Shown one piece after another: positions 1 to 11,329 of a stretch of 64,000 nucleotides of DNA. The stretch comes from Siphonodentalium dalli. Taxonomy: Eukaryota > Mollusca > Scaphopoda > Gadilida > Siphonodentaliidae. The stretch covers positions 192,084,369-192,148,368 of the forward strand of contig CP136061.1 in the NCBI GenBank assembly GCA_032622095.1, read 5' to 3'. A program made the position numbers and the translations under genes. The stretch's first letter is position 1. Each line of letters begins with the position of its first letter. The notes below the pieces were generated by a model. It was not told where the DNA came from, made no database searches, and worked only from the letters and a program-made list of their open reading frames with translations.

Positions 1-28
1 ATATAAGAGAATGCACTGGCTGTAAATG

Positions 29-405
29 TTAAAGTGATGTGAAACACTCCGGTAGGGTGATCAAATACGAATGTAGAATATTCTTGTTCAAAGTAGTTAT
101 TTTTACAAATTTTATATACAAATTGACAACACACACCGTCATTCTTATATATTAATTAAATGCAGCGACTGTCGATGGCAAAATGTGTTTCGTTAGTTTA
201 TCGCCGATAGATGCGTCCCGATTCAAGTAGTAAATATTTACAATTCAGCGTATTTCAGACGATGTTTTCTGCGGAGTGGTGTGGTCGAATTGCTTGAGAT
301 TTTTGGCGACGTTGGTAGAATGCTAGATTCCTCCAGCTGGCATAGCGCCTGAACACTAACTTATCAGCTTCACGCACCCGAACAAGTACATAATATGTCT
401 TTAAG
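29..405 (+). repeat. 380-bp dispersed repeat, copy 1
   Basis: This block begins at a TTAA followed by AGTGATGTGAAACACTCCGG and ends near a CTTTAAG. A clearly homologous full copy lies in the same orientation at 55,031-55,404, and a shorter one starts at 62,315. The three copies share the left TTAA, the CACTCCGG motif and a TTAGTTTATCGC stretch. No coding capacity is recognisable. It is probably an end or a whole copy of a non-autonomous DNA element; I did not find a matching inverted terminus. Confidence 0.7.
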
Positions 406-613
406 GTAAATATTGTTAGGCCAAACCATTCCTTTATATATGTGAGGCTCCCTATGGGAGACTCACATATATAGGAGAATTCATTGGCACAGAGTTTTCG
501 CAAAATGTCAAGAAGCTCCAGTCATGGAAGGATTAATTATCAGATTGAAGCTAGTCTTAATGTTTGAGTTGTCAGACCACTATAAGGAACCATGAGGATA
601 TGTGTTTTGTTAA

Positions 614-860
614 AGATGCATAATCCAAACTAATGCTCCCGAATTACTATTTCTTTAGCTTCGGGGGTAAAAAATATTTGATACGAGTCGAGGAACCCAC
701 CCATCAAAGCTCAGATAGATCAGATATCGATTTTTGAATTTTTTTATTTCCCAAAATATCTAATTTTTGGCAACCTGGCAAATTTGTCAAGCCGACAGTC
801 TCGGATCAAATTGCAGATGAAGATGGATAAAATCAACTGGCTTTGTTTGTTAGATATTTG
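614..860 (+). mobile_element. Fragment of the TTAA-flanked 480-bp MITE
   Basis: Preceded by TTAA at 610-613, this is a diverged left part of the MITE family that is intact at 18,974-19,453, 31,300-31,779 and 34,706-35,185. It keeps the ATTACTATTTCTTT core, the GGGGGTAAAAAATATTTGAT motif and the CATCAAAGCTCAGA motif. The right end has decayed. From 860 to 1,570 I see no gene and no clear repeat. Confidence 0.7.
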
Positions 861-1569
861 ACAATCCGACCAGATTTCATTGAACAAAATGTTGATAAAT
901 AACACGTTTTGGAGAATTTATACCAGAATTGACTGCGTTAGCATTATTTTTGGGCAATTAATCGATTCTGATAACTGAACTGGCATTTCAAAAAATGTTG
1001 TTGTTGTTTCTATTAACAGCATGAACATTACTGCATCCTGCCATCAAGATTGGCTTGACCAATATGACGATTATAAATGTGTCGCAACTTTCTAAATGTG
1101 CTGCCATAAATGTATCATGTTAACAGTTCACCGATTTAAATAGTGTATTTATGATTATCAAATCTTATTAACTGTTAATTTACGATTGAGTTATTATAGC
1201 AATTAAAAAGTAATTAGTCAAGATGGCTTCCAAAATGGCAACCAAATTTGGTAAAAAGTTGATTTTTTACATATTTACATACAACATTATTCTCTAAGTT
1301 TTCCAAAAAGTAGCAAATTGTGACTCAATTGGTTATTATACATGTTAGTTTTCAACTGACAACTACATGTTCTATTCTGTTTGTCCCAGTTCCTAATGGG
1401 GCATGACAAATCCATTTTAAAGTTGCAGTATGGAATTTTTCCAAGAACTGGGATTATTGAAACGAAATGGGCAACTGAACTGAGATAAACCATAATCTGT
1501 GGCTATTCTGGCCCATCAGGATAAAATATTATCAACTTGATACAGGGTGGCTGCCAAGATTGCAGCCAG

Positions 1570-2640
1570 GGAGTCACTGTATGATCATAGGTGAGGTGAA
1601 CAGCTATACAGGGAGTTATTTTATGGTCATGAATGCTGTGAGTATGTATACAAAGAGTGACTATATGGTCATGAGTGGGGTGTCCACGGTGAGATGTATA
1701 GGTATACACGGAGTGGCCGTATGGTCATATGTGAGGTGAATCAGTATACATGGAGTGGTTGTATGCTTATGTGTACCCACTACATGTGTACCTGATGTGG
1801 CTGTATGGACATGTATGTGGTGTATGGATATAACAAGAGTAGCTAATGGTCATCTTTGTGTTGTTTATGAAGTGTTATGGAGTGTCTCCAATGCGGGATG
1901 TCCAGGTGTAGAGTGTGTGGCTGTATTGTCACATGTGGGTGTATATGTATACATGTGTTGTCTGTATGACCATGAATGGGTGTATGGATACATAGGGAGT
2001 GATTTATTGTTATGGGTAATGTGTATAGGTGTACATTGACTGACCATACGGTCATGATTGAAGTCTATATGCATACCTGGAGTATGCTGGATGATCATTG
2101 GTGAGCATGTGGGTATATATATGGATTTCCTTTGTGGTAACGGCTGGTGTATATTTATATATGCCATGATTGTATTATCATTGGTGGGTGTTTAGGGAGT
2201 AGCTGTATGATCATGGATGGCATGTATGAGTATACACCGAGTTTCTGAATTGTCATGTGTGAGGTGTATATGCAAGTATGGAAGGTATGAGTGGTCGTTT
2301 GTGCAGTTATTGGTATATCTGGAAGGGCTGTATGGCCATTGGTGAGGTGTATATGTATACCTGGGATGACTGTGGACATGGGTGCGCTGTATATGTATAT
2401 ATCGATTGGTTATATGCTATATGGGTGTGGCGAATAGGTATACAGGTAGTTACTATATCCAATGGTGACCGTATGATCATGGATGTGGTGAATATGTATA
2501 CAGGTGACTATATGTTCAGGTGTAGCTAGCAGTATACCTGGTGTGCCTTCATGGTGACTCATGACTATGACCATGTGTCAGGTGTACGGGTAAACATACA
2601 TGTGGCTGTATGGTCATGGGTGAGGGATATGTGTATAAAG
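1570..2640. repeat. Degenerate minisatellite, unit about 42 bp
   Basis: Units recur about every 42 bp, for example starting near 1,715, 1,755, 1,797, 1,839 and 1,915. Each has a GTGGCTGTATGGTCAT-like half and a GTATACATGGAG-like half. Divergence between units is high, which suggests an old array of roughly 25 units. The short open frames crossing it on both strands are products of the low-complexity TG/TA composition and are not called as genes. Confidence 0.75.
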
Positions 2641-2779
2641 CGAGTGGGTATGGACCATTTTCGAGAAAGGTATTCAGCCTCCGATTCAAATCTTTTAGTT
2701 CCCTGTTGCCTGTTGCCTGTTTCTTATTCAACCTCCGTTTTTTTTTGGTAGCTAGTATTTCTTCAGCCACCGATTCGAA

Positions 2780-3230
2780 ATATTTGCCGATTGGCCAGGA
2801 TTGGCAGCAAGTAGCTCATTATACCCGTCCACAAATTGGGCGTAAGTAGAGTCTGGTGTCAAAACTGCCCAAAAATTGTTAAATTAATTCCCGATTGTGG
2901 GAGATCTATCCTATCGGTGGACACTCTTGGGATGAATTCGCCATAGCCACACTAGGGGGGATTCACTGTCAAAAAACTACCTGGGTAGTCCATTATACCC
3001 GCGGCCACAAATTAACCGTGAGTATAGTCTGCATGGCGTTGAAACAGACCTAAAAATGATGTTAATTCTCGATTGTGAGAGACCAATCCTATTTGTGATC
3101 CATTTTGGTGTGAATTCGTACATAGACACGCTAGGGGCAAATCACCGCAATAAGAATTCCCGGGTAGACTATTATACCCGGCCACAAATTGGGCGTCAGT
3201 AACTTCTGGCGTCAAAACGGACCCAAAAAT
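2780..3230. repeat. Tandem repeat, unit about 177 bp, 2.5 copies
   Basis: The motif ATTATACCCG followed by a CCACAAATT stretch recurs near 2,816, 2,991 and 3,171. Each unit also carries a CGATTGTG(G/A)GAGA motif and a TGAATTCG motif. No coding content is seen. Confidence 0.7.
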
Positions 3231-3239
3231 GTTGCCAAA

Positions 3240-3600
3240 TTTCCGATTCTCGAAATGGTCCATACCCAATTTTCACCCCTTCGGGGTGGTACCCAGCGGG
3301 GGTGATGTGTGGGGGGGATTCGGGATATTTCTAAGGGGTATTCGGGGCGGGCCACCCACCCATGGCATCAAATCGGCCGAAACCCTTACCGTTCTCGAAA
3401 ATGGTCCTTACCCCATTTTCACCCCCTCGGGTGGTACCCCCCGGGGGTGATGGTGGGGGGGGGGGGGGGGTCGGTGTTTCTAGGAGTTATTTGGGGCGGG
3501 CCACCCACCCATGTCATCAAATCGGCCGAAATCCTTACCGTTCTCGAAAATGGTCCATACCCCATTTTAATTCACCCCTTCGGGGAGGTACACTTTTTAT
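3240..3600. repeat. GC-rich tandem repeat, unit about 147 bp
   Basis: The motif TTCTCGAAAATGGTCC recurs near 3,247, 3,391 and 3,540, followed by CCATTTTCACCCC and a GGTGGTACC stretch. A long G run lies near 3,455-3,470. The last unit also appears at 23,600-23,700, which marks the left edge of the duplicated gene A/gene B block. Overlapping open frames are repeat shadows. Confidence 0.75.
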
Positions 3601-3994
3601 CGTGTTAACATTGCTTACAAGTTGAAGGACATAATAAGGAACAAAGTGAGTGGGACAAAGTTAAGTCCCATGGGGGTGCAAGGGTACCCCTATCAGCTCC
3701 AGGACTGTATAAGCCGACCGCTAAAATTACTTATGTATCGGAGTTTTCCCTACAAACATTTCGAGTACTATTTCAAGTCCAACTAGTCTTAAATTCGGCG
3801 GAAGGTATCGAGGAGTCCGATTGTGACAGTCACACCATCATGCATGTGCATCAATAATGATTCAGAATCATCTAGTATCATTATCAGCTTGTTATTGTGG
3901 TATGCCCTATCTTATCAGTAACCTCGTCATGAGCATGTCGACTTAATCTCAGTTTGGGTGCGTTTGATCCTTTCGGTACGGTGTCGTGCAGACA

Positions 3995-4002
3995 TATACA
4001 AG
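3995..4002 (+). promoter_or_regulatory. Degenerate TATA-box position of gene A (TATACAAG)
   Basis: The sequence lies 95 bases upstream of the start codon of gene A, in a region nearly identical to the gene B promoter. B has TATATAAG at the same place (24,098-24,105). One T-to-C change breaks the canonical TATA core in A. Core-promoter use is inferred from position and motif only. Confidence 0.45.
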
Positions 4003-4089
4003 CAGGGTCTCAGCATTCTCGGACGTTCTAATATTTGTAATTAACTGTTCAAATTTTCGCCAAGCATTACCACAGCAACGATCTACGCC

Positions 4090-4174
4090 ATGCATCGCTT
4101 TCTGATCGAGTTGGCTATCTGCGGATGCGTTGCCATCGTATTCACGTCGACACTTGGGGGCGTATCCGTGACAG
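4090..4174 (+). CDS. CD164/endolyn-like sialomucin A, exon 1 (signal peptide)
   Basis: Exon 1 starts at an ATG and encodes 28 codons plus one base. It reads MHRFLIELAICGCVAIVF, then a small-residue stretch ending VSVT, a good secretory signal peptide with a hydrophobic core at residues 5-18. It ends ACAG followed by the donor GTATAT, in phase 1. The terminal exon at 15,645 also opens in phase 1, so the joined frame is continuous and encodes 177 residues. The gene B exon has identical length and differs at only two bases (one gives Arg3 to Ser). This start was chosen because it is conserved in both copies and places the signal peptide directly upstream of the mucin domain. Extra exons in the 11.5-kb intron cannot be excluded, but none is conserved between A and B. 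Confidence 0.75.
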
Positions 4175-4314
4175 GTATATTATTAATATATTCCACCGCG
4201 GTTTTTAAAGATCTGACGGGAAACTTTATAACATCGAAAAACTGACAAATATAAATTTCTTAATCAATACCCGTTCCTTGATGTACTTCAAAGCATGTAA
4301 AGGTCACAGCTTAA

Positions 4315-4452
4315 GATTATACGATTTAGGCGAATTTTGTGAACCAGTTTCGCGATAAACATGAATTGGTTACCTGGGTTCGAAATTGCATATATAATCG
4401 CAAGCGATGTAACGCGAACTGGTTTCGTAAAAGTCGCCTGAATTATGTAATC
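4315..4452. mobile_element. 138-bp palindromic MITE in intron 1 (copy A)
   Basis: About 40-bp inverted ends (GATTAtACgATTtAGGCGA at the left, its complement at the right) enclose a short spacer. The same element, also 138 bp, sits at 24,447-24,584 in gene B, so it was already present before the duplication. No coding capacity. Confidence 0.75.
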
Positions 4453-4555
4453 GGACCATCACCTATACTATGAAATATTTTGTCAAGGAATGTGTTTTAG
4501 CTGAAAAATATATTACCTATATATATGGAGCCCGGGAGGTGACATTGTAAATTTA

Positions 4556-4900
4556 TTTTTTAATCCGTGTGCACGGATTACTAATGTTGAAGGGGTCGAT
4601 CACTTTCATATAAAACAGTCTTGAACTGTTGAAGGGTACACAGGTTTTGAAAATGTGCTGAATTGTACGTGTGTAGGATCAACCGTGACCTCTGGCGCCC
4701 ATTAGCAGTTTTTGTTCAGTTCTTCATTAGAACGTAAACAGGCTTCAGTACATTTTCCAAACCTGCAGGTGTACCCTTCAGCACATTTTTCAATTAGCCT
4801 GTTTACCCTTAATTCAGCACCTTTTTTGTGAGAGTGAACCCTTCAGCATTACTAATCCGTTCGCTAGCACATATTTCTAATCAGTGCCCACGGATTGCTA
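4556..4900. repeat. Foldback repeat with TGCTGAAGGGTACACAGG units (copy A)
   Basis: A palindrome AATCCGTGTGCACGGATT is followed by short units of the type GAAGGGTACACAGGTTTTG and, further right, by the same units inverted (GTGTACCCTTCAGCACATTT). A matching copy is at 24,698-25,060, and a related, larger foldback is at 44,655-45,335. It is probably a small foldback DNA element; no gene. Confidence 0.65.
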
Positions 4901-5058
4901 TAGCTATGGGTGCGCATGCCATGGTTTAGTAAACTGTCATTCATTCGATCATGTAATGTTCCAATATGTATGCCCGAGGTAGTCGGATTCCTTATATCAT
5001 TTTGCATTTTTGGTTTGTTAAAAGCGATGTGAATATGGAATATATATATATATATATA

Positions 5059-7857
5059 TGTATTATATATTTTTGGAAGATCTGTGTGTCTGTGTGTCTG
5101 TGTGTCTGTGTGTGTGTTCGCGATGAACTCGAAAACGTCCCAACCGATTTCGATGAAACTTGGTATGTGGGGGTATTTTCGGCCGGGGACGAACATAGGC
5201 ATATTAATTTGTCCGTGCGACGTCACATTGACCTTGAAATCTGGTCATTTCAAGGTCAAACGCCCGAATATCACGGGATTTCGATGAAACTTGGTATGTG
5301 GGGGTCCTTTCTTATGGCGAGTCTCATAAGAATATTCATTTGCCCGTGCGACGTGACCTTCACCTTGAAATCGGGTAACTTCAAGGTCAAATCGCCAATT
5401 TTGATGGGATTTCGACGAAATTTGATACGTTGGGTTACCTTTGTTCACCGATTGTTTTGGACGGGTTCAATCGTGACCCCGACCAGACCTTGACCTTCAA
5501 AATGATCAATTCAAGGTCAAATCGGGTAAAACCGGATGGATTTCGACGGGCACGTTTGTCGGGTACTTTTGTTTTTGTTTTGGACTGGTCAAATCGTTAC
5601 CCCACTTGACCTTGACCTTCAAAATGGACAATTCAAGGTCAAAGCCCGGACGAAGTCGGGTCACCTTCTAGTATATATATATTTTGGAAGATCTGTGTGT
5701 GTGTGTGTGTTCGCGATGGACTCGAACACGGCTGGACCGATTTCGGCCAAAATTGGTACGGACACGTAATTCGACCCGGGAACGAACATGGGCCCGTCCA
5801 TTTGTCCGTGCGGCGTCACTTTGACCTTCAAAACTCATATCTCGGGATCCGCAGTGCTAACACGCCGGAATTTAGCACTGCGATGCAGGGAGGATAACTC
5901 TATATTCATACGTTGACGAACGTAAGCAATTTGCAGGCAATTACGCATCGTGTATTTTCCCCAATTTATAACATTTACAATATATATTGTCAATTTGCAG
6001 GCTATTAAGAATCGTGTATCTATCCCAAAATAAATCATTTACAATTTCTGATATATAAATTTTGTTACAGCTGATATTCTTAGGTCTATTGTCGATAGAT
6101 TTATTTTTTGTATATTTACACCACGCATAGGCTCAAGTTGTTTACATTTACCCCGCTGGTCTGGAATCTCATCCAAGAATCCATTTAGCTGAAATGCTAT
6201 TTCGCTGTTGGAATCTACCGGTGGCCCCAAACCGTCAATGCCAACAACATCGACATTGTTCAACTTTGACGGCGAGAAAATAATTACTTAAAATTTACTA
6301 CACAATGCTAATTTATCTTTACGTTGAAGCTTGATAATTAACGAGCGTGTGTATATGAGGCGCGTTTATATACTTTAGTGGAAATCAAATCGGGTAAAAC
6401 TGGCGGATTTTTACGGACGAAATTTCTCGGTATCCGCTGGGCCGATTTCCCGGTATCCGCTGGGCCAATTTCCACCATTTTTGGGGTGTTGGTGTTGGTG
6501 TTGCAAAACTGCCAATTTGATACTTAGTGGTAATTGTTTCCAGGGGGTGTTTTGGACGGGTCAAATCGTGACCCCACCTGACCTTGACCTTCAAAATGGT
6601 CAATTCAAGGTCAAAGCCCGGACGAAGTCGGGTCACCTTCTAGTATATATCTATTATATATTTTAGAAGATCTGTCTGTCTGTGTGTCTGTGTGTCTGTG
6701 TGTCTGTGTGTGTGTTCGCGATGAACTCGAAAACGTCCCAACCGATTTCGATGAAACTTGGTATGTGGGGGTATTTTCGGCCGGGGACGAACATAGGCAT
6801 ATTAATTTGTCCGTGCGACGTCACATTGACCTTGAAATCGGGTCATTTCAAGGTCAAACGCCCGAATATCACGGGATTTCGATGAAACTTGGTATGTGGG
6901 GGTACTTTCTTATGGCGAGTCTCATAAACATATTCATTTGCCCGTGCGACGTGACCTTGACCTTGAAATCGGGTAACTTCAAGGTCAAATCGCCAATTTT
7001 GATGGGATTTCGACGAAATTTGATACGTTGGGTTACTTTTGTTCACCGATTGTTTTGGACGGGTCCAATCGTGACCCCGACCAGACCTTGACCTTCAAAA
7101 TGATCAATTCAAGGTCAAATCGGGTAAAACCGGATGGATTTCGACGGGCACGTTTGTCGGGTACTTTTGTCCGGGCAGTGTTTTGGACTGGTCAAATCGT
7201 TACCCCACTTGACCTTGACCTTCAAAATGGACAATTCAAGGTCAAAGCCCGGACGAAGTCGGGTCACCTTCTAGTCTATTATATATTTTGGAAGATCTGT
7301 GTGTCTGTGTGTCTGTGTGTGTGTTCGCGATGAACTCGAAAACGTCCCAACCGATTTCGATGAAACTTGGTATGTGGGGGTATTTTCGGCCGGGGACGAA
7401 CATAGGCATATTAATTTGTCCGTGCGACGTCACCTTGACCTTGAAATCGGGTCATTTCAAGGTCAAATGCCCGAATATCACGGGATTTCGATGAAACTTG
7501 GTATGTGGGGGTACTTTCTTATGGCGAGTCTCATAAGCATATTCATTTGCCCGTGCGACGTGACCTTGACCTTGAAATCGGGTAACTTCAAGGTCAAATC
7601 GCCAATTTTGATGGGATTTCGACGAAATTTGATACGTTGGGTTACTTTTGTTCACCGATTGTTTTGGACGGGTCCAATCGTGACCCCGACCAGACCTTGA
7701 CCTTCAAAATGATCAATTCAAGGTCAAATCGGGTAAAACCGGATGGATTTCGACGGGCACGTTTGTCGGGTACTTTTGTCCGGGCAGTGTTTTGAACTTG
7801 ACCTTCAAAATGGACAATTCAAGGTCAAAGCCCGGACGAAGTCGGGTCACCTTCTAG
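5059..7857 (+). mobile_element. Helitron-like element array, four head-to-tail units
   Basis: Four units end in the same 3' structure: a GCCCGGACgaaGTCGGG hairpin, six bases, then CTAG followed by T (CTAG at 5,668-5,671, 6,640-6,643, 7,271-7,274 and 7,854-7,857). Two units clearly start with TC (TCTATTATATATTTTGGAAG at 7,275; TCTATTATATATTTTAGAAG at 6,650). Unit extents are about 5,059-5,671, 5,672-6,643, 6,650-7,274 and 7,275-7,857. A 5' TC, a 3' hairpin plus CTRR, and insertion at AT are the defining marks of Helitrons. No Rep/helicase gene is present, so these are non-autonomous. The interior carries AGGTCA-rich inverted repeats and a (TGTGTC)n tract. Gene B lacks the array at the matching site. 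Open frames inside repeat with the units and are not genes. Confidence 0.8.
6152..6262 (-). pseudogene. Possible captured exon inside Helitron unit 2
   Basis: Unit 2 differs from its neighbours by about 540 bases of unrelated sequence (5,845-6,380). On the minus strand this holds an open stretch beginning NNVDVVGIDGLGPPVDSNSE and ending EIPDQR. It is preceded by an AG near 6,264 and ends at a GTAAAT donor-like site (6,146-6,151), phase 1. The composition reads like real protein, unlike the repeat-derived frames around it. I do not recognise the family. Capture of host exons is an established habit of Helitrons; that it happened here is inference. Confidence 0.35.
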
Positions 7858-7869
7858 TATATATATATA

Positions 7870-9235
7870 TATGCCTATATAGTAGGTGTATTTTCAGGAT
7901 TGACTTGTTTACCATTCTTGAGTTTTGGCGGATCGGCCTAAATCGGAGTCAACATATTTTAGAGAGAGTTTCGTATTTTGAGAAATTGATAGATGGTGCC
8001 ATTTATTTTGGTGTATGGTGATCGGTGCTATTTGACATTTCTCACAACTACTAAGTATAGACCTCAAACGTATTTTTGAAAATCTGGATGTGATCAGTTG
8101 ATCCTTGCTGGCTGCAGATGTGATCAAAATTTAACGTTGAATGAACCCTATGCATGGAGATTATAGTATTCTGGATGTATATTTGCGTATGATGATATGC
8201 GCGAATTTAAATTTCTAAAAAAAATACTAAATATACAACTCAGGCTTAAATTGGAAAATTTAGATGTGATTCCGGGGGGGGGGGGGGGGGGGGGGGAGTC
8301 TGCCAAATTTTTCGAAAAGGCGGGGTGGGTGCATGGGTGGTTCAGCAGCCCGGCTTACACATTTTTTCCCTGTAATTTTTTTTCCAAGAGTCATTTTTCG
8401 CAAAAATAATGGGACAAAAAGTTTTAAGAATGCTTCTATTGTGTAATAAGTATGCACTTAACTCTTGGTAGGGGTTTGAGTTCACCATCAGTTAATAATG
8501 AGGGATGACAACAAGGGGTAATTAAAAGGTCAGCTTGCTAATTGTTTTCACCAAGGATATATCAATGCACATTGACATGGAAAGGCTCAGATTTAAATAG
8601 TTCTATTAAAAATCATGTATTCAACCTGATATAAATGAAAAGTTATCACAATAATAGATTCTTCAAACAAATGTAAACTCTTCACTGAACTCTTCAAATA
8701 AAAATAGACTATTCAAAAAACCATAATAAAATAAAACAAAGTTGTAAAAACAAACTTTTACCGATTTCAACGATATTCGGTATATGGGTCTATGATCGCC
8801 TCTAGATGGGAGCTGTCAAATTTGAATGATTTTTTATGGAAAAAAAATAAGGCTGCTGGCAGCCATCTTAGATTTTACTCTTTGCATCACTAAATCATTT
8901 AACACACCCTGCAGAGCTTATCCCTCATCCGATCATCACCAACCTTCATATGGTTCTTCGGTGTGACCTCTCGATGGGTGCCTACCATTGTTTTCCTAAT
9001 TTTGTAAAAAAAAAACACAATGGCTTCCAGCGGCCATCTTGGATTTTATTCTTTGTACGACCAAATACTTTAGCACACCTTACAGGTCACATTTCTCATC
9101 CAATTGTCACCAAACTTCATATGGATCTTCGAAGTGACCTCTGGATGGGAGCCTCCATTTTTTCCCCAAAATTTGTTTAAAACAAACATGGCCACAGCAG
9201 CCATCTTGGATTACAAATGTCAAACCATCAGCACG
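7870..9235 (+). repeat. Segmental duplication, middle block of locus A
   Basis: This stretch resumes alignment with locus B (26,456-28,470) right after the Helitron-like array. It includes a 200-base unit (7,930-8,140) that recurs at 11,586-11,800, and a run of more than 20 G at about 8,274-8,296. The B counterpart carries an extra SINE pair (26,768-27,408). I see no exon conserved between the two copies. Confidence 0.75.
8790..9230 (+). repeat. 170-bp-period tandem repeat array (GCCATCTTGGATT family)
   Basis: About three units share a GGCNGCC-type centre, GCCATCTTGGATTTTACTCT, a CACACCTTACAG-like motif, CACCAAACTTCATATGG and GTGACCTCTNGATGGGAGC. The spacing of the CATCTTGGATT motif is about 170 bases. 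Other arrays of the family are at 21,860-22,430 (inverted), 27,960-28,470, 46,340-47,460, 50,440-51,240, 52,060-52,400 and 53,580-54,020. The short frames within are not genes. Confidence 0.8.
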
Positions 9236-9240
9236 CTCAG

Positions 9241-11276
9241 AGTCGTTATTTGGTGGGAATCCGGATTCAGAATCCAAAGCCGATTACGGGGGCGGGGCAA
9301 ATTCCCGATTCTAGGTAAGATTTTTAAATCCACGTGGTCTCCGAAACTATGTTTAATGTTCTCCTAGCGTCAAACATGGCTCATGTATTTGACACAAGTA
9401 TCATTTGTATCTTATACTTATAAAGTTCACGTTTGTTGTGAAAGTCATGCTTTTCTTCTATGCGTATATACACGGCACATAATTTGCTGCCAATCCGACT
9501 TAATCGCATCTTTTTTTCAAGTTAAAGTGTGTTTATTGATGAGGGCAAGCATTTAATTCTAACAGCTCTAGGTCTCCTGAATCATATTCCGAAGATGTTG
9601 TGAAGAACACACGAAACTTGTCAGTTGCACAGGGACGTGACGACAGGGGATTGGTTGGTGTCTCGACCCCCCCCCCCGAACTTCGGTACAATTTGCTTAG
9701 CTGTGCAGTCATTCATACGTGAGGAAAAATCAGGATTCTTTTGACTAACTGTTCCAAATAATGATACGTGCAAGCCAGCAAACGCAACAAACAAACCCGA
9801 TTTTAAATAAATACATATACAAAGTTTAACTTATGACTAACTCGGGAGAGGGGGTGGCCGGTGATCTGTATATATGTTCAACTTGTTTTGGTAGTCATGT
9901 TGCTTTGCCATTACTAATTATTTATTTTTTCAGTGTAATAACATATGGGAGAGGGGGTACCCTTAAGTGAGTCAGCACTTGTCCTCCAATCCCATTGTAT
10001 GTATAAACAAATGTATGTGTTATATATCATGTGCTATCTAAATTTGACAAATAATTGAAATAAATATGTTTAAACTAAACTTTGGTACATTTCCAGCAGT
10101 TGGAAATTTCATGCATGACACAACATTAGTTGGACATTAATTTGACACCATAGATAGGTTGGAATTGTTCTCATTGTTAGATTTTTTCAACCAGTAAAAG
10201 TTGGTAATTTTCCAATCTTAGTGTGTGTCAGGTTGGCTATTTCCAAGGGGTGCAAATGGAATTCTGCGAACCTGTGAGTTGATGTTTGGTTCAATGGGGA
10301 GGGGGGGGTGCAGTTGGCCGGAAATTTGAGGAAACCTCTAGCCACGTCCCTAGAACGTGTACGTGTGGGTACTTAATCAATAAATTGACTGACATTTCCA
10401 CTATATAGTCCTGAGATCCTAGAATAAGCTTTACATTTTTGCAGTTCACCTGCGATCACAAGACCACAACATTAGCTTCATGAGCTTTATTTTCCAACTA
10501 CTGTACAGCACGTTGGCCAAAAAATGCCTGTGTTTGTTGTCTATACAGAGACTATTGTGCAAAACGACTGCATTTAACGAAACAAAACATTTTAAACATG
10601 AAATTGCTATAAGACTAGATATTACATACGTGTATCTGATAATCCATCGACATAATATAATCCTACTATTTCTCGAATAAGAAGAAACATTATAATAACG
10701 ACCACAGCAGAAGACATATCCATGCAGGTTCACATGAATTCGGTCAATGGTGACGTATCTGCCGAATTCGAAATCGACATGCATTCAGGCGGTATTTTAT
10801 GGATGGAATTATGAAATGGACATATGAAAGTGACAATAAAATCGACAATGATTTGCTTCGCCATCAACCGAAGAGCTCCCCCAGCGTTACTATCAATAGC
10901 GTTATTATTTGGCTAATTTCAGTAATATTCTCCCAGTTTACATTCGATAAAACAAATTTGTCTCCGCATTTAAAATTCTTTGATATAGATCGTTTATATT
11001 CTGCAATAATTTGTACACAAGAGACGGATTCTCATGTTTTATTGTGTTTTTAAACTCCGAGGTGGCGAAATCTCGGTTTGTTTACATTACGAACATTTGA
11101 GTCCGTAATCGGAATCCGAATCCGAATCTGCATTACCACGATATTGAGATTACGGTCTGTTCGTTTACCGATTCTTTACAATTTCTGGTCTGTTCGTTTA
11201 CCGAACCAAGTCGTACGGGGTCTAATCTGTAATCTGAATCCAGATTCTGAATCCGGATTCTCACGAGATAACGACT
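9241..11276. mobile_element. 2.0-kb DNA transposon-like element with terminal inverted repeats
   Basis: The left end AGTCGTTATTTGGTGGGAAT and the right end (complement AGTCGTTATCTCGTGAGAAT) match, and continue into ATCCGGATTCAGAATC on both sides, giving about 36-bp inverted repeats. Locus B lacks the whole element: near 28,465 the flanks are directly joined, so insertion followed the duplication or B lost it. No transposase frame is recognisable; the longest frames (10,446-10,784 minus and 10,480-10,680 plus) match nothing I know. A segment at 9,930-10,085 is shared with the small insertion at 15,047-15,306. Confidence 0.65.
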
Positions 11277-11329
11277 GCAGCCCACATTTATTGGATAATT
11301 ATTTGGAAACTTTGCAGTCTTTTTGGTAA

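Larger units (their letters stand above)
3500..5058 (+). repeat. Segmental duplication, 5' block of locus A
   Basis: This block, holding the promoter and exon 1 of gene A, aligns along its length with 23,600-26,460 around gene B. The B copy is longer because a foldback element (about 25,072-26,288) is inserted there. The A copy ends at a TA microsatellite that was invaded by the Helitron-like array. By eye the two copies are mostly within a few percent of each other, so the duplication is recent. Confidence 0.85.

Noticed and set aside
4966-7700. Several overlapping open frames of 67-175 codons
   Set aside because: They recur with each Helitron-like unit, on both strands, and contain translated GTGTCT tracts; no independent start or domain.
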